Positions 1-10,266 of a stretch of DNA of 64,000 nt are shown piece after piece. The first letter of the stretch is position 1. The number at the start of each line of letters is the position of its first letter. Both the position numbers and the translations under genes were made by a program. This DNA comes from JBBSNV01 sp964458605 (lineage in GTDB: Bacteria > Pseudomonadota > Alphaproteobacteria > Reyranellales > JAQSWP01), in the NCBI GenBank assembly GCA_964458605.1, contig CAYWLS010000012.1:1-64000 (forward strand), read 5' to 3'. Below the pieces are notes generated by a model. The model was not told the DNA's origin and did no database searches. It saw only the letters and a program-made list of their open reading frames with translations.

Positions 1-1415
<1,415 letters not shown>

Positions 1416-1419
<4 letters not shown>

Positions 1420-2282
1420 GCGCGGCCCCGTCGGACAAGAGTGGGCCCACCGACAACGCCGACCAGATCGCATTCTGGAACGGCGCCGGCGGCCAGAAAT
1501 GGTTGCGCAGCACCGAGCGGCTGGAACGTGGCTTGGGCCCGCTGGGCCAGGCCGCGCTCGAGGTCGCGGCGCCTCGCCCAGGGGAGCGCGTGCTCGATGT
1601 CGGCTGCGGCGGCGGGCCGACTTCGTTGCGCCTGGCCGAGCTGGTCGGTCCGCAGGGCGCGGTGCTGGGCGTGGACGTGTCGCAGCCGCTGATCGGCGTG
1701 GCGCAGCAGCGCGCGGCCAAACTGGGCAACGTCAAGTTCGTGGTGGCCGATGCATCGCAGCATCGCTTCGCGCCGGAGTTCGACCTGCTGTTCTCGCGCT
1801 TCGGCGTGATGTTCTTCGCCGACCCGGCCGGCGCCTTCGCCAATCTGCGCCGGGCGCTGAAGCCGGGCGGGCGGCTGGTCTTCGTCTGCTGGCGCAGCTT
1901 CAAGGAGAATGGCTGGGCCTTCGTGCCGTTCATGGCCGCGGTGCCGCATCTGCCGCCGATCGAACGGCCCGCGCCCAACGCGCCGGGCCCGTTCGCCTTC
2001 GCCGACGGCGACCGCGTCGCCGGCATTCTCAGGCAGGCCGGCTTCGCCGATGTCTCGATCGATGCGCTGGACCAGAAGATGAGCAGCGGTGCCAATCTCG
2101 ACGAGGCGGTGGTATTCGCCAGTGAGGTAGGCCCCGTGTCGCGCGTGCTGGGCGAGGCTGCGCCGGAGCAGAAGGAAAAGGCGGTGGCGGCGATCCGCGA
2201 GACTTTCGTCCGGCTGGGCAACGGCGGCGCGCCGGCGCTGCCGGCGGCCTGCTGGATCGCCAGCGCGCGCAATCCCGGCTGA
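1416..2282 (+). CDS. Class I SAM-dependent methyltransferase
   Basis: A 288-residue cytoplasmic methyltransferase of the UbiE/Methyltransf_11 type. Motif I, VLDVGCGGGPTS, is at residues 59-70, followed by an acidic residue after the second strand (VLGVDVS) and the post-motif LKPGGRLVFVCW. The start was chosen because ATG overlaps the acs stop by four bases; the frame stays open further upstream, but that stretch is antiparallel noise over acs. The substrate cannot be read from the sequence. Coupling to acs suggests co-expression but does not reveal the role. A strong hairpin follows the gene. Confidence 0.85.
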
Positions 2283-2320
2283 CCGCCAAGCCCGCTCGGC
2301 CGGTTCCTGCAGAAAACGGA

Positions 2321-2346
2321 ACGGGCGACGCCAAGGCGTCGCCCGT
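2321..2346. terminator. Bidirectional rho-independent terminator
   Basis: A perfect 12-base inverted repeat, ACGGGCGACGCC and its complement, separated by two bases, lies between two convergent genes. It is followed by CTGTCTTTG on the plus side and by a T-rich TTCCGTTTTCTG on the minus side, so it probably ends transcription from both directions. Confidence 0.75.
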
Positions 2347-2365
2347 CTGTCTTTGCAGCGCCGCG

Positions 2366-2530
2366 CTACCAGTAAGGGTGAGCGTAGGCGCCGCCATAAT
2401 AGCCGTAGTGGTGGTAGTGGTAGGGCCTGTAGTAACCGGGTTCCGCGTAGACCGCACAGCCGCCCAGCACGCCCACCATGACGCCGACCAGGGCCAGCTT
2501 GGTCAGAGTGCCGACAAGTTTGCGCTTCAT
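2366..2530 (-). CDS. Small Tyr/His-rich lipoprotein
   Basis: A 54-residue protein with a basic start (MKRK), a hydrophobic stretch (residues 8-21) and the lipobox VLGGC with the lipidated cysteine at position 25. The mature part of about 30 residues is dominated by Tyr, His and Gly (for example YYRPYHYHHYGYYGG). The lipobox predicts export and anchoring in a membrane; Asp is absent at +2, so outer-membrane sorting is expected. No family is recognised and a metal-binding role for the His/Tyr cluster is only a guess. It is divergent from the FecR/DUF6600 gene, across a 314-base gap. Confidence 0.8.
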   Translation of the reverse strand: MKRKLVGTLTKLALVGVMVGVLGGCAVYAEPGYYRPYHYHHYGYYGGAYAHPYW

Positions 2531-2844
2531 GGTTGCCATCCTTTCCGCCTCCGGCGATCCAATCCACGCCGCCGGATGTTCACGATGATTACGCCGCTAC
2601 GCCGCCTGATATCCCCGTCGTCGCATGCGGTGGCGTCACATGCGCGCGGGCGCAAAGGACATCGCGCGGGAACCGGGCCGCTGCCGGATCGTTGGGGGCG
2701 TGGCAAGAAAAAGGCAGACTCGGGGAATGTTTGGGGCGGGCGAATGTTGGGTATGTTCGCACCGCCGGCAGCGTATATATGAATGCTCGACTGCCGTCGC
2801 AGGGACGGCAGCGCCAGAAATTCGGCAGGGAGGCCGAAGCCAAT
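2531..2844. promoter_or_regulatory. Divergent intergenic region between lipoprotein and FecR-like gene
   Basis: This 314-base gap must hold the promoters for the lipoprotein (minus) and the FecR/DUF6600 gene (plus). The AT-rich GTATATATG at about 2774-2782 is the best -10-like element for the plus gene. A purine-rich GGCAGGGAGGCC at about 2824-2835 could serve as its ribosome binding site. No gene is visible in the gap. Confidence 0.35.
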
Positions 2845-5067
2845 ATGTCCACCGGATCGTTCGCGCGCCGCACGGCAGTCGTGGCGGCAGCGCTGGTCGT
2901 CGCTCTGGTCGCCACGCTGGTGGCATTGCCGCCGGCCATGGCGCAGCAGGATGTCGATCCGCCGGGGCGGGTCGGCCGGCTGGCCCGCCTGTCGGGCACC
3001 GTCTCCTTCCACACCGCCGACCAGCAGCAATGGGATGCGGCGACGCTGAACTATCCGGTGACCGGCGGCAGCGCGGTCTGGACCGAGCCAGGTTCGCGCG
3101 CCGCGGTGCAGATCGGCTACAATTCGCTCGAGCTCGACAGCGAGACCGAGCTCGACGTCATGCAGCTCGACGACACCGTGTTCGCCGCCACCCTGGCGCA
3201 GGGCTCGGTCTACGTGATCCTGCGCAACGTTGAGCAGGGCGAAGTCTATGTCGTCGACACGCCGCGCGGCCGCGTCACCCTCGACCGGCCGGGCCGCTAC
3301 GAGATCGTCGGCGGCGACGAGCGGCGCCCGACCCGGGTGATCGTGTTCGACGGCCAGGCGCGGGTGTCGGGCGACAATCTCGACATTCCAGTGCCGCGCG
3401 GCACGCAGCTCTACATCGACGGCGCCTATCCGCAGCTGCGCACCAGCAATGGCGGCATCGGCCAGCCCGATGCCTTCGCCGCCTGGGTGATGGCCAATGT
3501 GCGCGATCCCGCGCCGCCGCCGCCGGTGGTGCAGGGCATGACCGGCGTGCAGGATCTCGGCAATTACGGCCAGTGGGACAGTGCGCCCGAATACGGCCAG
3601 GTCTGGTATCCGACCGTGCCGGTTGGCTGGGCGCCCTATCGCGAGGGCCGCTGGGTGTGGGTGCATCCCTGGGGCTGGACCTGGGTGGCGGCCGAGCCGT
3701 GGGGCTTCGCGCCGTTCCATTACGGCCGCTGGGTCGAGATCCGCGGCCGCTGGGCCTGGACTCCGGCGGTGGTGATCGTTCCGGGCCGGCATTACCGGCC
3801 GATCTATGCGCCGGCGCTGGTGACGTTCTTCGGCAATGTCGGTCGTGTCGGCGTGGGCATCGGCGTGGGCCCGGTGGGCTGGGTGCCGCTGGCGCCCTAC
3901 GAGGTCTACCGGCCCTACTATCGCACCTCGCCGCGCTATGTGCAGAACATCAACGTGGTCTATGTGCGCAACGTCACCAACATCACGATCGTCAACGACC
4001 GTGACCGGCATATCGACCAGTATGCCAACCGGCGCGGCTTCACCTCGGTCGCCGCCGACGTGATGCGCGGCTCCCGGCCGATCCGCGGCAGCGAACACAA
4101 GTTCGACGAGCGCGACGTCAAGAACTGGCGCGTCAGCCATGTCGACGACGACGTCAAGCCCGGCCGCAACACGATCGGCGTCACGCCCGACGTGGCGCGC
4201 AGGTTCAATATCGACAAGCCGGACGACGGTCGCCACGCGCCGGGGCCGAAGATCGATCCGTCGCGCTTCTCCAACGCCCAGGGCAACGACAAGTCGTTCA
4301 AGAAGTTCGACGGCAAGACCTTTACGCCGGGCGCCAACGTGCTGCCCAACGGGCAGGGCCAGAACGGCACCAATGGCCCCAACAACGACAAGGGCGACAA
4401 CGGCAAGAACGACAAGCGTTTCGTGCCGGGGCCGCGCACGCCGGGCTCGCCGGTCCATGGCAATGGCGTCAATGGCAATGGCCAGGGCGGCAGCGGCGTC
4501 ACCGGGCAGGGCAACAGCGGCCAAGGCAACAACGGCCAAGGCAACAACGGCAAGGGCGGCAACAGCCAGTTCGGCAATGGCGACAACAAGAAAACCGGCA
4601 CGCCCGGCTTCACGCCCAACGACCGCGGCGTGCAGGGTACCGGCAATGGCCAGAACAATGGCCAGAACGGTCAGAACAACGGCGGCAAGCCCGAGTTCAA
4701 GAAGAACTTCGATCGTCCGCCCGGCGGCAACGCCGGGGGCAGCAGCGGTTCGGGCAACGGCTCGACGGGCAACGGCTCGACGGGCAATGGCCAGAACAAC
4801 GGCGGCAACACCTTCAAGGGCACGCCGCCCAATGGCAACACGCGGGTGATCACGCCGCCGCCGGGCAATCCGAAGGGCTCGGGTACGCCGTCCGGCGATT
4901 CGCACGACAACAAGAAGTACGATCGCGGCAACGACAAGTCGCAGCACAACGACAACGGCAACAACAACGTGCAGAAGCAGCAGCAACAACAGCAGCAGCA
5001 GCACAATGCCCCGCGGCGCGACAATCCCAAGGGCAAGAAGGACGACAAGCAGGATCAGGGCGGCTGA
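2845..5067 (+). CDS. FecR-domain / DUF6600 secreted protein with Gly/Asn-rich tail
   Basis: A 740-residue exported protein. Residues 1-33 form a signal peptide (cleavage expected after ...PPAMA). A FecR-like domain covers about 43-150 (LARLSGTVSFHTA...). A Trp/Tyr/Pro-rich DUF6600 region follows at about 250-335, with repeated GRWVWV/GRWVEI/GRWAWT motifs. From about residue 495 the protein is low complexity, rich in Gly and Asn with some Lys, and it includes a polyglutamine run near residues 710-717. The start was set at the ATG directly before the signal peptide. Function is unknown; DUF6600 proteins are envelope proteins, and FecR domains elsewhere sense or bind at the periplasm. No sigma/anti-sigma partner lies next to it. 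Confidence 0.85.
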   Translation: MSTGSFARRTAVVAAALVVALVATLVALPPAMAQQDVDPPGRVGRLARLSGTVSFHTADQQQWDAATLNYPVTGGSAVWTEPGSRAAVQIGYNSLELDSETELDVMQLDDTVFAATLAQGSVYVILRNVEQGEVYVVDTPRGRVTLDRPGRYEIVGGDERRPTRVIVFDGQARVSGDNLDIPVPRGTQLYIDGAYPQLRTSNGGIGQPDAFAAWVMANVRDPAPPPPVVQGMTGVQDLGNYGQWDSAPEYGQVWYPTVPVGWAPYREGRWVWVHPWGWTWVAAEPWGFAPFHYGRWVEIRGRWAWTPAVVIVPGRHYRPIYAPALVTFFGNVGRVGVGIGVGPVGWVPLAPYEVYRPYYRTSPRYVQNINVVYVRNVTNITIVNDRDRHIDQYANRRGFTSVAADVMRGSRPIRGSEHKFDERDVKNWRVSHVDDDVKPGRNTIGVTPDVARRFNIDKPDDGRHAPGPKIDPSRFSNAQGNDKSFKKFDGKTFTPGANVLPNGQGQNGTNGPNNDKGDNGKNDKRFVPGPRTPGSPVHGNGVNGNGQGGSGVTGQGNSGQGNNGQGNNGKGGNSQFGNGDNKKTGTPGFTPNDRGVQGTGNGQNNGQNGQNNGGKPEFKKNFDRPPGGNAGGSSGSGNGSTGNGSTGNGQNNGGNTFKGTPPNGNTRVITPPPGNPKGSGTPSGDSHDNKKYDRGNDKSQHNDNGNNNVQKQQQQQQQQHNAPRRDNPKGKKDDKQDQGG

Positions 5068-5092
5068 GGCCGCCGCGCCTGTGCAGCCTGCG

Positions 5093-5123
5093 ACGACCGC
5101 CGCTTGTCGGCGGTCGTTTTTTT
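5093..5123 (+). terminator. Rho-independent terminator after FecR/DUF6600 gene
   Basis: A ten-base perfect stem (ACGACCGCCG and complement) with a five-base loop is followed by seven T. It lies 25 bases after the stop codon of the plus-strand gene and its T-run touches the stop codon of the convergent small gene. Confidence 0.9.
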
Positions 5124-5344
5124 CAGAAGTCGCTGACCCGGCCCTTGATCGCCCAATCGCCGTAGCGGGTCGGCTCGGGTCCTTCCGGGCCGCCGACCTC
5201 GTCGACCTTGGCCGGCTTGTCCTTGTCCGCGCCCGGCTCGATCCGGGGCGGCGGCGGCGCCGGCCTGGGCCAGGGCGAGCCCGGTCTGACCGGGGGTGCC
5301 GCTGCGGCCGCCGAGGCATTTTCGGGCTTTTTCGGCTCGCTCAT
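5123..5344 (-). CDS. DUF1674 / SDHAF4-like succinate dehydrogenase assembly factor
   Basis: A 73-residue protein whose first 45 residues are Ala/Pro-rich and probably disordered, ending in the family signature GGPEGPEPTRYGDW followed by GRVSDF at the C terminus. In eukaryotes the homologous SDHAF4 binds the flavinylated succinate dehydrogenase subunit during assembly; the bacterial role is inferred from that. Alphaproteobacterial members often lie next to htpX and rsmB, as here. The start ATG at 5344 gives the usual family length. Identification rests on the conserved C-terminal motif. Confidence 0.85.
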   Translation of the reverse strand: MSEPKKPENASAAAAAPPVRPGSPWPRPAPPPPRIEPGADKDKPAKVDEVGGPEGPEPTRYGDWAIKGRVSDF

Positions 5345-5491
5345 CGGTCAATCATGCGCTGCGGCGCGCCCCGCGCCAAGTCTCGGCCGATGCCGGTAAG
5401 CTCTTGAAGTGGCGGGCTTCATCCATATCTTCCTGAGGCCCCATCGGGCGCCCCTGGCGGGCGCTGCGGCACGGGCTTTGCAGGAGCGGGA

Positions 5492-6436
5492 ATGAACTAC
5501 TTTCGCACCGGATTGCTGCTGGCGGCCCTGACCGGCCTGTTCCTCGCGGTCGGCTACCTGATCGGCGGCCGCAGCGGCATGCTGATCGCCCTGGTGATCA
5601 CGCTGGGCATGAATTTCTTCGCCTATTGGAACAGCGACAAGATGGTGCTGTCGATGTACGGCGCCCGCCAGGTCGGGCCCGCCGAGGCGCCGCAGCTCTA
5701 CGGCATCGTCGAGCAGCTGGCGCGCCGCGCCGGCCTGCCCATGCCCAAGGTCTTCATCATGCAGAACGACCAGCCCAACGCCTTCGCCACCGGCCGCAGC
5801 CCGCAGCACGCGGCGGTGGCGGCTACCACCGGCCTGCTGCAGCGGCTCAGCACCGAGGAGGTCACGGGCGTCCTGGCGCACGAGCTGGCGCATGTGAAGC
5901 ACCGCGACACGCTGACCATGACCATCACCGCGACTTTCGCCGGCGCGATCTCGATGCTGGCCAATTTCGCCATGTTCTTCGGCGGCGGCCAGCGCGACGA
6001 GAACGGCAACAGCAGCGGCGTCGGGCTGATCGGCGGGCTGCTGCTCGCCATCCTGGCGCCGCTCGGCGCCATGCTGGTGCAGATGGCGATCAGCCGCAGC
6101 CGCGAATACGAAGCCGATCGCGGCGGTGCGGAGATCAGCGGCAACCCGCTGTGGCTGGCCTCGGCGCTGGCGCGCCTGGAGCAGGGCGCCGCCGCCATCC
6201 CCAATCCGGAGGCCGAACGCCATCCCGCCACGGCGCATCTGTTCATCGTCAATCCCCTGCATGGCAGGGGCATCGGCAGCCTGTTCGCCACCCATCCCTC
6301 GATGGAGGACCGCATCGCGCGCCTGCGCCGGATGGCGGCCCAAATGGCTACCCAGCAGGGCCGCTACGACGGCGGGGGCGCCGCCACGTCGTCGGGCTTC
6401 GCGCCCAGCGCGCCGCCGCGCGGACCCTGGGGCTGA
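5492..6436 (+). CDS. htpX: Membrane zinc metalloprotease HtpX
   Basis: A 314-residue inner-membrane protease of peptidase family M48 that degrades damaged membrane proteins. Two N-terminal membrane helices (about 5-25 and 27-47) precede the cytoplasmic catalytic part. The zinc motif is HELAH (H130, E131, H134), with the third ligand in SREYEADRGG at about 205. Two further hydrophobic segments lie near 145-200. The ATG follows a good Shine-Dalgarno (CAGGAGCGGG). It is 30 bases upstream of rsmB, an arrangement common in alphaproteobacteria. Confidence 0.95.
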   Translation: MNYFRTGLLLAALTGLFLAVGYLIGGRSGMLIALVITLGMNFFAYWNSDKMVLSMYGARQVGPAEAPQLYGIVEQLARRAGLPMPKVFIMQNDQPNAFATGRSPQHAAVAATTGLLQRLSTEEVTGVLAHELAHVKHRDTLTMTITATFAGAISMLANFAMFFGGGQRDENGNSSGVGLIGGLLLAILAPLGAMLVQMAISRSREYEADRGGAEISGNPLWLASALARLEQGAAAIPNPEAERHPATAHLFIVNPLHGRGIGSLFATHPSMEDRIARLRRMAAQMATQQGRYDGGGAATSSGFAPSAPPRGPWG

Positions 6437-6465
6437 GCGCCCGGTCGATCGCAGGTATCCAGCCT

Positions 6466-7812
6466 TTGCCATCAGTACCGGCCAATCTGCGCAGCCGCGT
6501 CGTCGCGCTCGAAGTGCTGGGCGCGGCCAATCGCGGCGGCCGCCCGCTCGACGATGCGTTGCGCGAGAACGGCAACTTCGCCGCGCTCGAGCCGCGCGAC
6601 CGCGCCTTCGTGCGCAACCTGCTGGCCACGGCGTTTCGCCGTCGCGGCCAGATCGATGCCGTGCTGGGCAGCTTCCTGGCCAAGCCCTTGCCCGCGCCCG
6701 ACGCCATCGTCGGCGACATCCTGCAGCTTGGCCTGGCGCAGCTTCTGTTCCTGGCCACGCCGGCCCATGCCGCGGTCGACACAGCGGTGCGTCTGACCGA
6801 AACGATCGGGCGTTCGCGGCTGAAGGGCCTGGTCAACGCCGTGATGCGCCGCGCCACGCGCGAGGCCGAGGCGCTGATCGCCCGGCAGGACGCGGCAAGG
6901 CTCAACACGCCGGACTGGCTGTGGCGCGCCTGGCTGCAGGCCTACGGGCCCGCGACCACCCGGGCCATCGCCACCGCCCATCTCGGCGAGGCGCCGCTCG
7001 ACTTCACCTTGCGCGGCGCGGTCGGGAATTGGCCCGCCGAACTCGCCGCGGAGGTGCTGCCGACCGGTTCGCTGCGCCGCCTGGCCGGCGGGGCGGTGCG
7101 CGAGCTGCCCGGATTCGACCAGGGCGCCTGGTGGGTGCAGGACGCCGCTGCGGCGTTGCCGGCCAGGTTGCTGCTGGCATCGCTGGGCGATGTCGCGGGC
7201 CGGCGAGTGGCCGATCTTTGCGCCGCGCCGGGCGGCAAGACCCTGCAATTGGCCGCCGCCGGCGCGACGGTGACGGCGGTGGATGTGTCGGCGCCGCGTC
7301 TGGCGTTGCTGGCCGACAATCTGCAGCGCACCAACCTCAAGGCCGAGCTGGTCGGCGCCGATGCCGCCAGCTGGCGGCCGGCCGCACCGCTCGACGCCAT
7401 CCTGCTCGACGCGCCCTGCACAGCCACCGGCACGATCCGCCGCCATCCCGACGCGCCGTGGCGGCGCCGGCCGGACGACGTGACGCAGATGGCCGCCCTG
7501 CAGCGGCGTCTGCTCGATCATGCCGTCGGGCTGCTCGCACCGGGCGCGGTACTGGTCTATGCGGTGTGCTCCCTGCAGCGCGAGGAGGGCGAGGCGCAGA
7601 TCGAGCGGCTGCTGGCGTCCCACCAGCATTGGGCAGCGCCCGTCGAGCTGGTGCCGGTGGCGCCGGCCGAACTGCCCGGCCTGGGCGAAGCGATCCTGCC
7701 ACCTGGTCCTCTTGGCGGCGCTGTGCGCACCCTGCCCTGCCAGTGGGCCGGGCCCGACGGAATAAAGGGCGGGCTGGACGGCTTCTTCATCGCCCGGCTG
7801 CGCCGACGGTGA
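6466..7812 (+). CDS. rsmB: 16S rRNA m5C967 methyltransferase RsmB
   Basis: Methylates cytosine 967 of 16S rRNA using S-adenosylmethionine. The N-terminal NusB-like RNA-binding domain covers about residues 5-140. The SAM motif DLCAAPGGKTLQLA begins near 250, the catalytic-cysteine region LDAPCTATGTIRRHP near 312-326, and VCSLQREEGE with the second cysteine near 367. No ATG is available between the htpX stop and the conserved N terminus; TTG at 6466, with GCAGGT upstream, is the best start and gives 448 residues. It probably forms an operon with htpX. Confidence 0.92.
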   Translation: MPSVPANLRSRVVALEVLGAANRGGRPLDDALRENGNFAALEPRDRAFVRNLLATAFRRRGQIDAVLGSFLAKPLPAPDAIVGDILQLGLAQLLFLATPAHAAVDTAVRLTETIGRSRLKGLVNAVMRRATREAEALIARQDAARLNTPDWLWRAWLQAYGPATTRAIATAHLGEAPLDFTLRGAVGNWPAELAAEVLPTGSLRRLAGGAVRELPGFDQGAWWVQDAAAALPARLLLASLGDVAGRRVADLCAAPGGKTLQLAAAGATVTAVDVSAPRLALLADNLQRTNLKAELVGADAASWRPAAPLDAILLDAPCTATGTIRRHPDAPWRRRPDDVTQMAALQRRLLDHAVGLLAPGAVLVYAVCSLQREEGEAQIERLLASHQHWAAPVELVPVAPAELPGLGEAILPPGPLGGAVRTLPCQWAGPDGIKGGLDGFFIARLRRR

Positions 7813-7921
7813 GTGCGGCGCGGGTTCTGGACGGGCGGAAATCCGCCCTCGGCGCGACGCTTCGTCTCGTCGCGCGTCACCCGGTCTTTTCAAAGCCCGG
7901 CCAAGCTGTTACCACATATTC

Positions 7922-8578
7922 ATGACCCAGCCGGTCCGTATTGCGCCCTCCATCCTGTCGGCCGATTTCGCGCGGTTGGGAGAAGAGGTGCGGGCGATCG
8001 ACCGTGCCGGCGCCGACTACATCCATATCGATGTGATGGACGGGCATTTCGTGCCCAACCTCACGATCGGCCCGCTGGTGGTCAAGGCGCTGCGACCGCA
8101 TACGCCGAAGACTTTCGACGTCCATCTGATGATCTCGCCGGTCGATCCCTACGTGCCGGAATTCGCCAAGGCCGGCGCCGACATCATCACCGTGCATCCC
8201 GAAGCGGGCCCGCATCTGCATCGCACCGTCCAACTCGTCAAGTCGCTGGGCAAGAAGGCGGGCGTGTCGCTCAATCCCGGCACTCCGGTCGAGGCGATCG
8301 ACTACGTGCTGGGCGATCTCGACCTGGTGCTGGTGATGTCGGTCAATCCCGGCTTCGGCGGCCAGGCCTTCATAGAGACGCAGCTCGACAAGATCCGCCG
8401 CCTGCGCCAGCGCATCGACAGGACGGGACGCAAGATCGATCTCGAGGTCGACGGCGGCATCAACCCGCAGACCGCGAAGCAGGCGATCGAGGCCGGCGCC
8501 GATGTGCTGGTGGCCGGCACCGCCGTGTTCGGCAGCGCCGACTACGCCGGCAACATCGCCAGGCTGCGCGGGAGCTGA
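7922..8578 (+). CDS. rpe: Ribulose-phosphate 3-epimerase
   Basis: Interconverts ribulose 5-phosphate and xylulose 5-phosphate in the pentose phosphate or Calvin pathway. It is a 218-residue TIM barrel of normal length. The N-terminal APSILSADFARLGEE, the metal-binding HIDVMDGHFVPN, the VHLM segment, MSVNPGFGGQ and DGGINPQTA are the family motifs carrying the catalytic aspartates and metal ligands. The 109-base gap after rsmB holds an inverted repeat (GGGCGGA-AA-TCCGCCC, about 7840-7855), so rpe may have its own promoter. The heparinase-like gene follows after only three bases. Confidence 0.96.
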   Translation: MTQPVRIAPSILSADFARLGEEVRAIDRAGADYIHIDVMDGHFVPNLTIGPLVVKALRPHTPKTFDVHLMISPVDPYVPEFAKAGADIITVHPEAGPHLHRTVQLVKSLGKKAGVSLNPGTPVEAIDYVLGDLDLVLVMSVNPGFGGQAFIETQLDKIRRLRQRIDRTGRKIDLEVDGGINPQTAKQAIEAGADVLVAGTAVFGSADYAGNIARLRGS

Positions 8579-8581
8579 TCC

Positions 8582-10264
8582 GTGACGGGGCGCGGGGCCC
8601 AGCGCGGCGCGGGCGGCGCGGCGACCGGCGGACGCCGCGCGGCGGGCCCGGGCCCGGGCATGAAGGCGCTGTGGTACGGCTCGCCGCTCTATCGCCTGAT
8701 GCTGTCGGGCAAGACCCCGCAGGCCTTCATGATGGTGCCGCCCGACCCGTGGCCGGGCGAGGGCACGCGCGGCAACGCCATGCTGGCGGGCGAGTACGCC
8801 GCCGCCGGCCGTACCCGGCGCATCGACGAGGATCCCTGGCGCCAGCCCGACGCGCCGGCCGAATGGCTGGCCGAGCTGCACGGCTTCTGCTGGCTGCGCG
8901 ACGTGCGCGAAGTGGGCGGCGAGGAGCCGGCGCGCTTCGCCGCCGCCATGGTCGATGGCTGGGTCGCCCATCACAGGCGATGGTCGGCGCTGCCGTGGCG
9001 CGCCGACGTGCTGTCGGACCGGCTGATCAACTGGATCGCCAACAGCGCCATGATCTTCCGCGGCGCCGACCGCAGCTTCATCGATCGGTTCTTCCAGAGC
9101 CTGGCGATGCAGCGTCGCCATCTGATGCGACTGGTGCCGGGCGAACTGGCCGGTTCGGCGCTGCTGCATGCCGCCAAGGGCCTGGTCTATGCCCATCTGG
9201 CGCTGGCCGAACGCGAGGCGCCGCTGCAGGCGGCGCTGGCGCTGCTGGGGCGCGAGCTGGACAAGCAGGTGCTGCCCGATGGCGGTCATGTCGAGCGCAG
9301 CCCGGCCGCGCACATCACCGTGCTGCGCGACCTGATCGATGTCAGGGGTGCGCTGCTGGCGGCGCACAAGGAGGTGCCGGTCGCGGTGCAGTCGGCGATC
9401 GACCGCATGGCGCCGGCCTTGCGCTTCTATCGTCATGGCGACGGCGGGCTGGCGCTGTTCAACGACACCGACGAGGGCGATCCCGGCGCCATCGACCTGC
9501 TGCTGGCGCGCTCGGCGGCACATGGCAAGCCGCTGACCCACGCCCTGCATAGCGGCTTCCAGCGCATCTCCGCCGGCGGCACGCTGATCGTGTTCGATTG
9601 CGGCGCGCCGCCCGCCAAACCCTACGATGCCCATGCCCATGCCGGCACGTTGAGTTTCGAGCTCAGCGTCGGCAAGGAGCGCATGGTGGTGAATTGCGGC
9701 GCCATGCTGGGCGCCGACGTCAACTGGCGTCGCGCCCAGCGCAGCACCGCGGCCCATTCCACCGCGGTGATCGCCGATACCAACTCGGCCGAGCTGAAAG
9801 CCGACGGCAGCATGGGCTGGCGGCCGGAGAGCGTGCCGGCGACGCGCAACGATGCCGAGGGCGCGGTGTGGGCGGAGGCGCAGCACGACGGCTATCTGCG
9901 CCATTTCGGCGTCGTCCACCGCCGCCGCCTCTATCTCAGCGGCGCCGGCAACGACGTGCGCGGCGAGGATTCGCTGGCCGGCGAAGGCGGCAGGAAGGCG
10001 AAGGGCAGCGGCAAGGCCTTCGCCGTCCGCTTCCACCTCCACCCCGACGTCAAGGTGTCGCTGGCGCAGAACGGCATGTCGGCGCTGATCCAGCTCGGCA
10101 ACGGCCAGGGCTGGCGCTTCCGCTGCTCGGGCGCGGCGCTGTCGCTGGGCGAGAGCATCTACCTTGGCCTGCCGGGCCAGACCAAGCGTTGCGAGCAGAT
10201 CGTGCTCTCGGGCACGGTGCAGCCCGAGGGCGTGGTCATCAAATGGGGGCTGAGCCGGTTGTAG
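8582..10264 (+). CDS. Heparinase II/III family protein
   Basis: A 560-residue protein with an N-terminal all-alpha toroid domain (about 60-330) and a C-terminal beta-rich heparinase II/III domain (about 360-545). It lacks an obvious signal peptide, as is usual for the alphaproteobacterial members that sit near rsmB and purH. Polysaccharide lyase activity is known for distant relatives only, so the substrate is unknown. It starts at GTG three bases after rpe and ends two bases before the threonine deaminase gene, so the three are probably one transcript. Confidence 0.85.
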   Translation: MTGRGAQRGAGGAATGGRRAAGPGPGMKALWYGSPLYRLMLSGKTPQAFMMVPPDPWPGEGTRGNAMLAGEYAAAGRTRRIDEDPWRQPDAPAEWLAELHGFCWLRDVREVGGEEPARFAAAMVDGWVAHHRRWSALPWRADVLSDRLINWIANSAMIFRGADRSFIDRFFQSLAMQRRHLMRLVPGELAGSALLHAAKGLVYAHLALAEREAPLQAALALLGRELDKQVLPDGGHVERSPAAHITVLRDLIDVRGALLAAHKEVPVAVQSAIDRMAPALRFYRHGDGGLALFNDTDEGDPGAIDLLLARSAAHGKPLTHALHSGFQRISAGGTLIVFDCGAPPAKPYDAHAHAGTLSFELSVGKERMVVNCGAMLGADVNWRRAQRSTAAHSTAVIADTNSAELKADGSMGWRPESVPATRNDAEGAVWAEAQHDGYLRHFGVVHRRRLYLSGAGNDVRGEDSLAGEGGRKAKGSGKAFAVRFHLHPDVKVSLAQNGMSALIQLGNGQGWRFRCSGAALSLGESIYLGLPGQTKRCEQIVLSGTVQPEGVVIKWGLSRL

Positions 10265-10266
10265 CC

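Noticed and set aside
2527..5319. A 930-codon minus-strand reading frame over the FecR/DUF6600 gene
   Set aside because: It is a shadow of the plus-strand gene with extreme Arg/Val/Ala composition, and the plus strand has a signal peptide, recognised domains and its own terminator.
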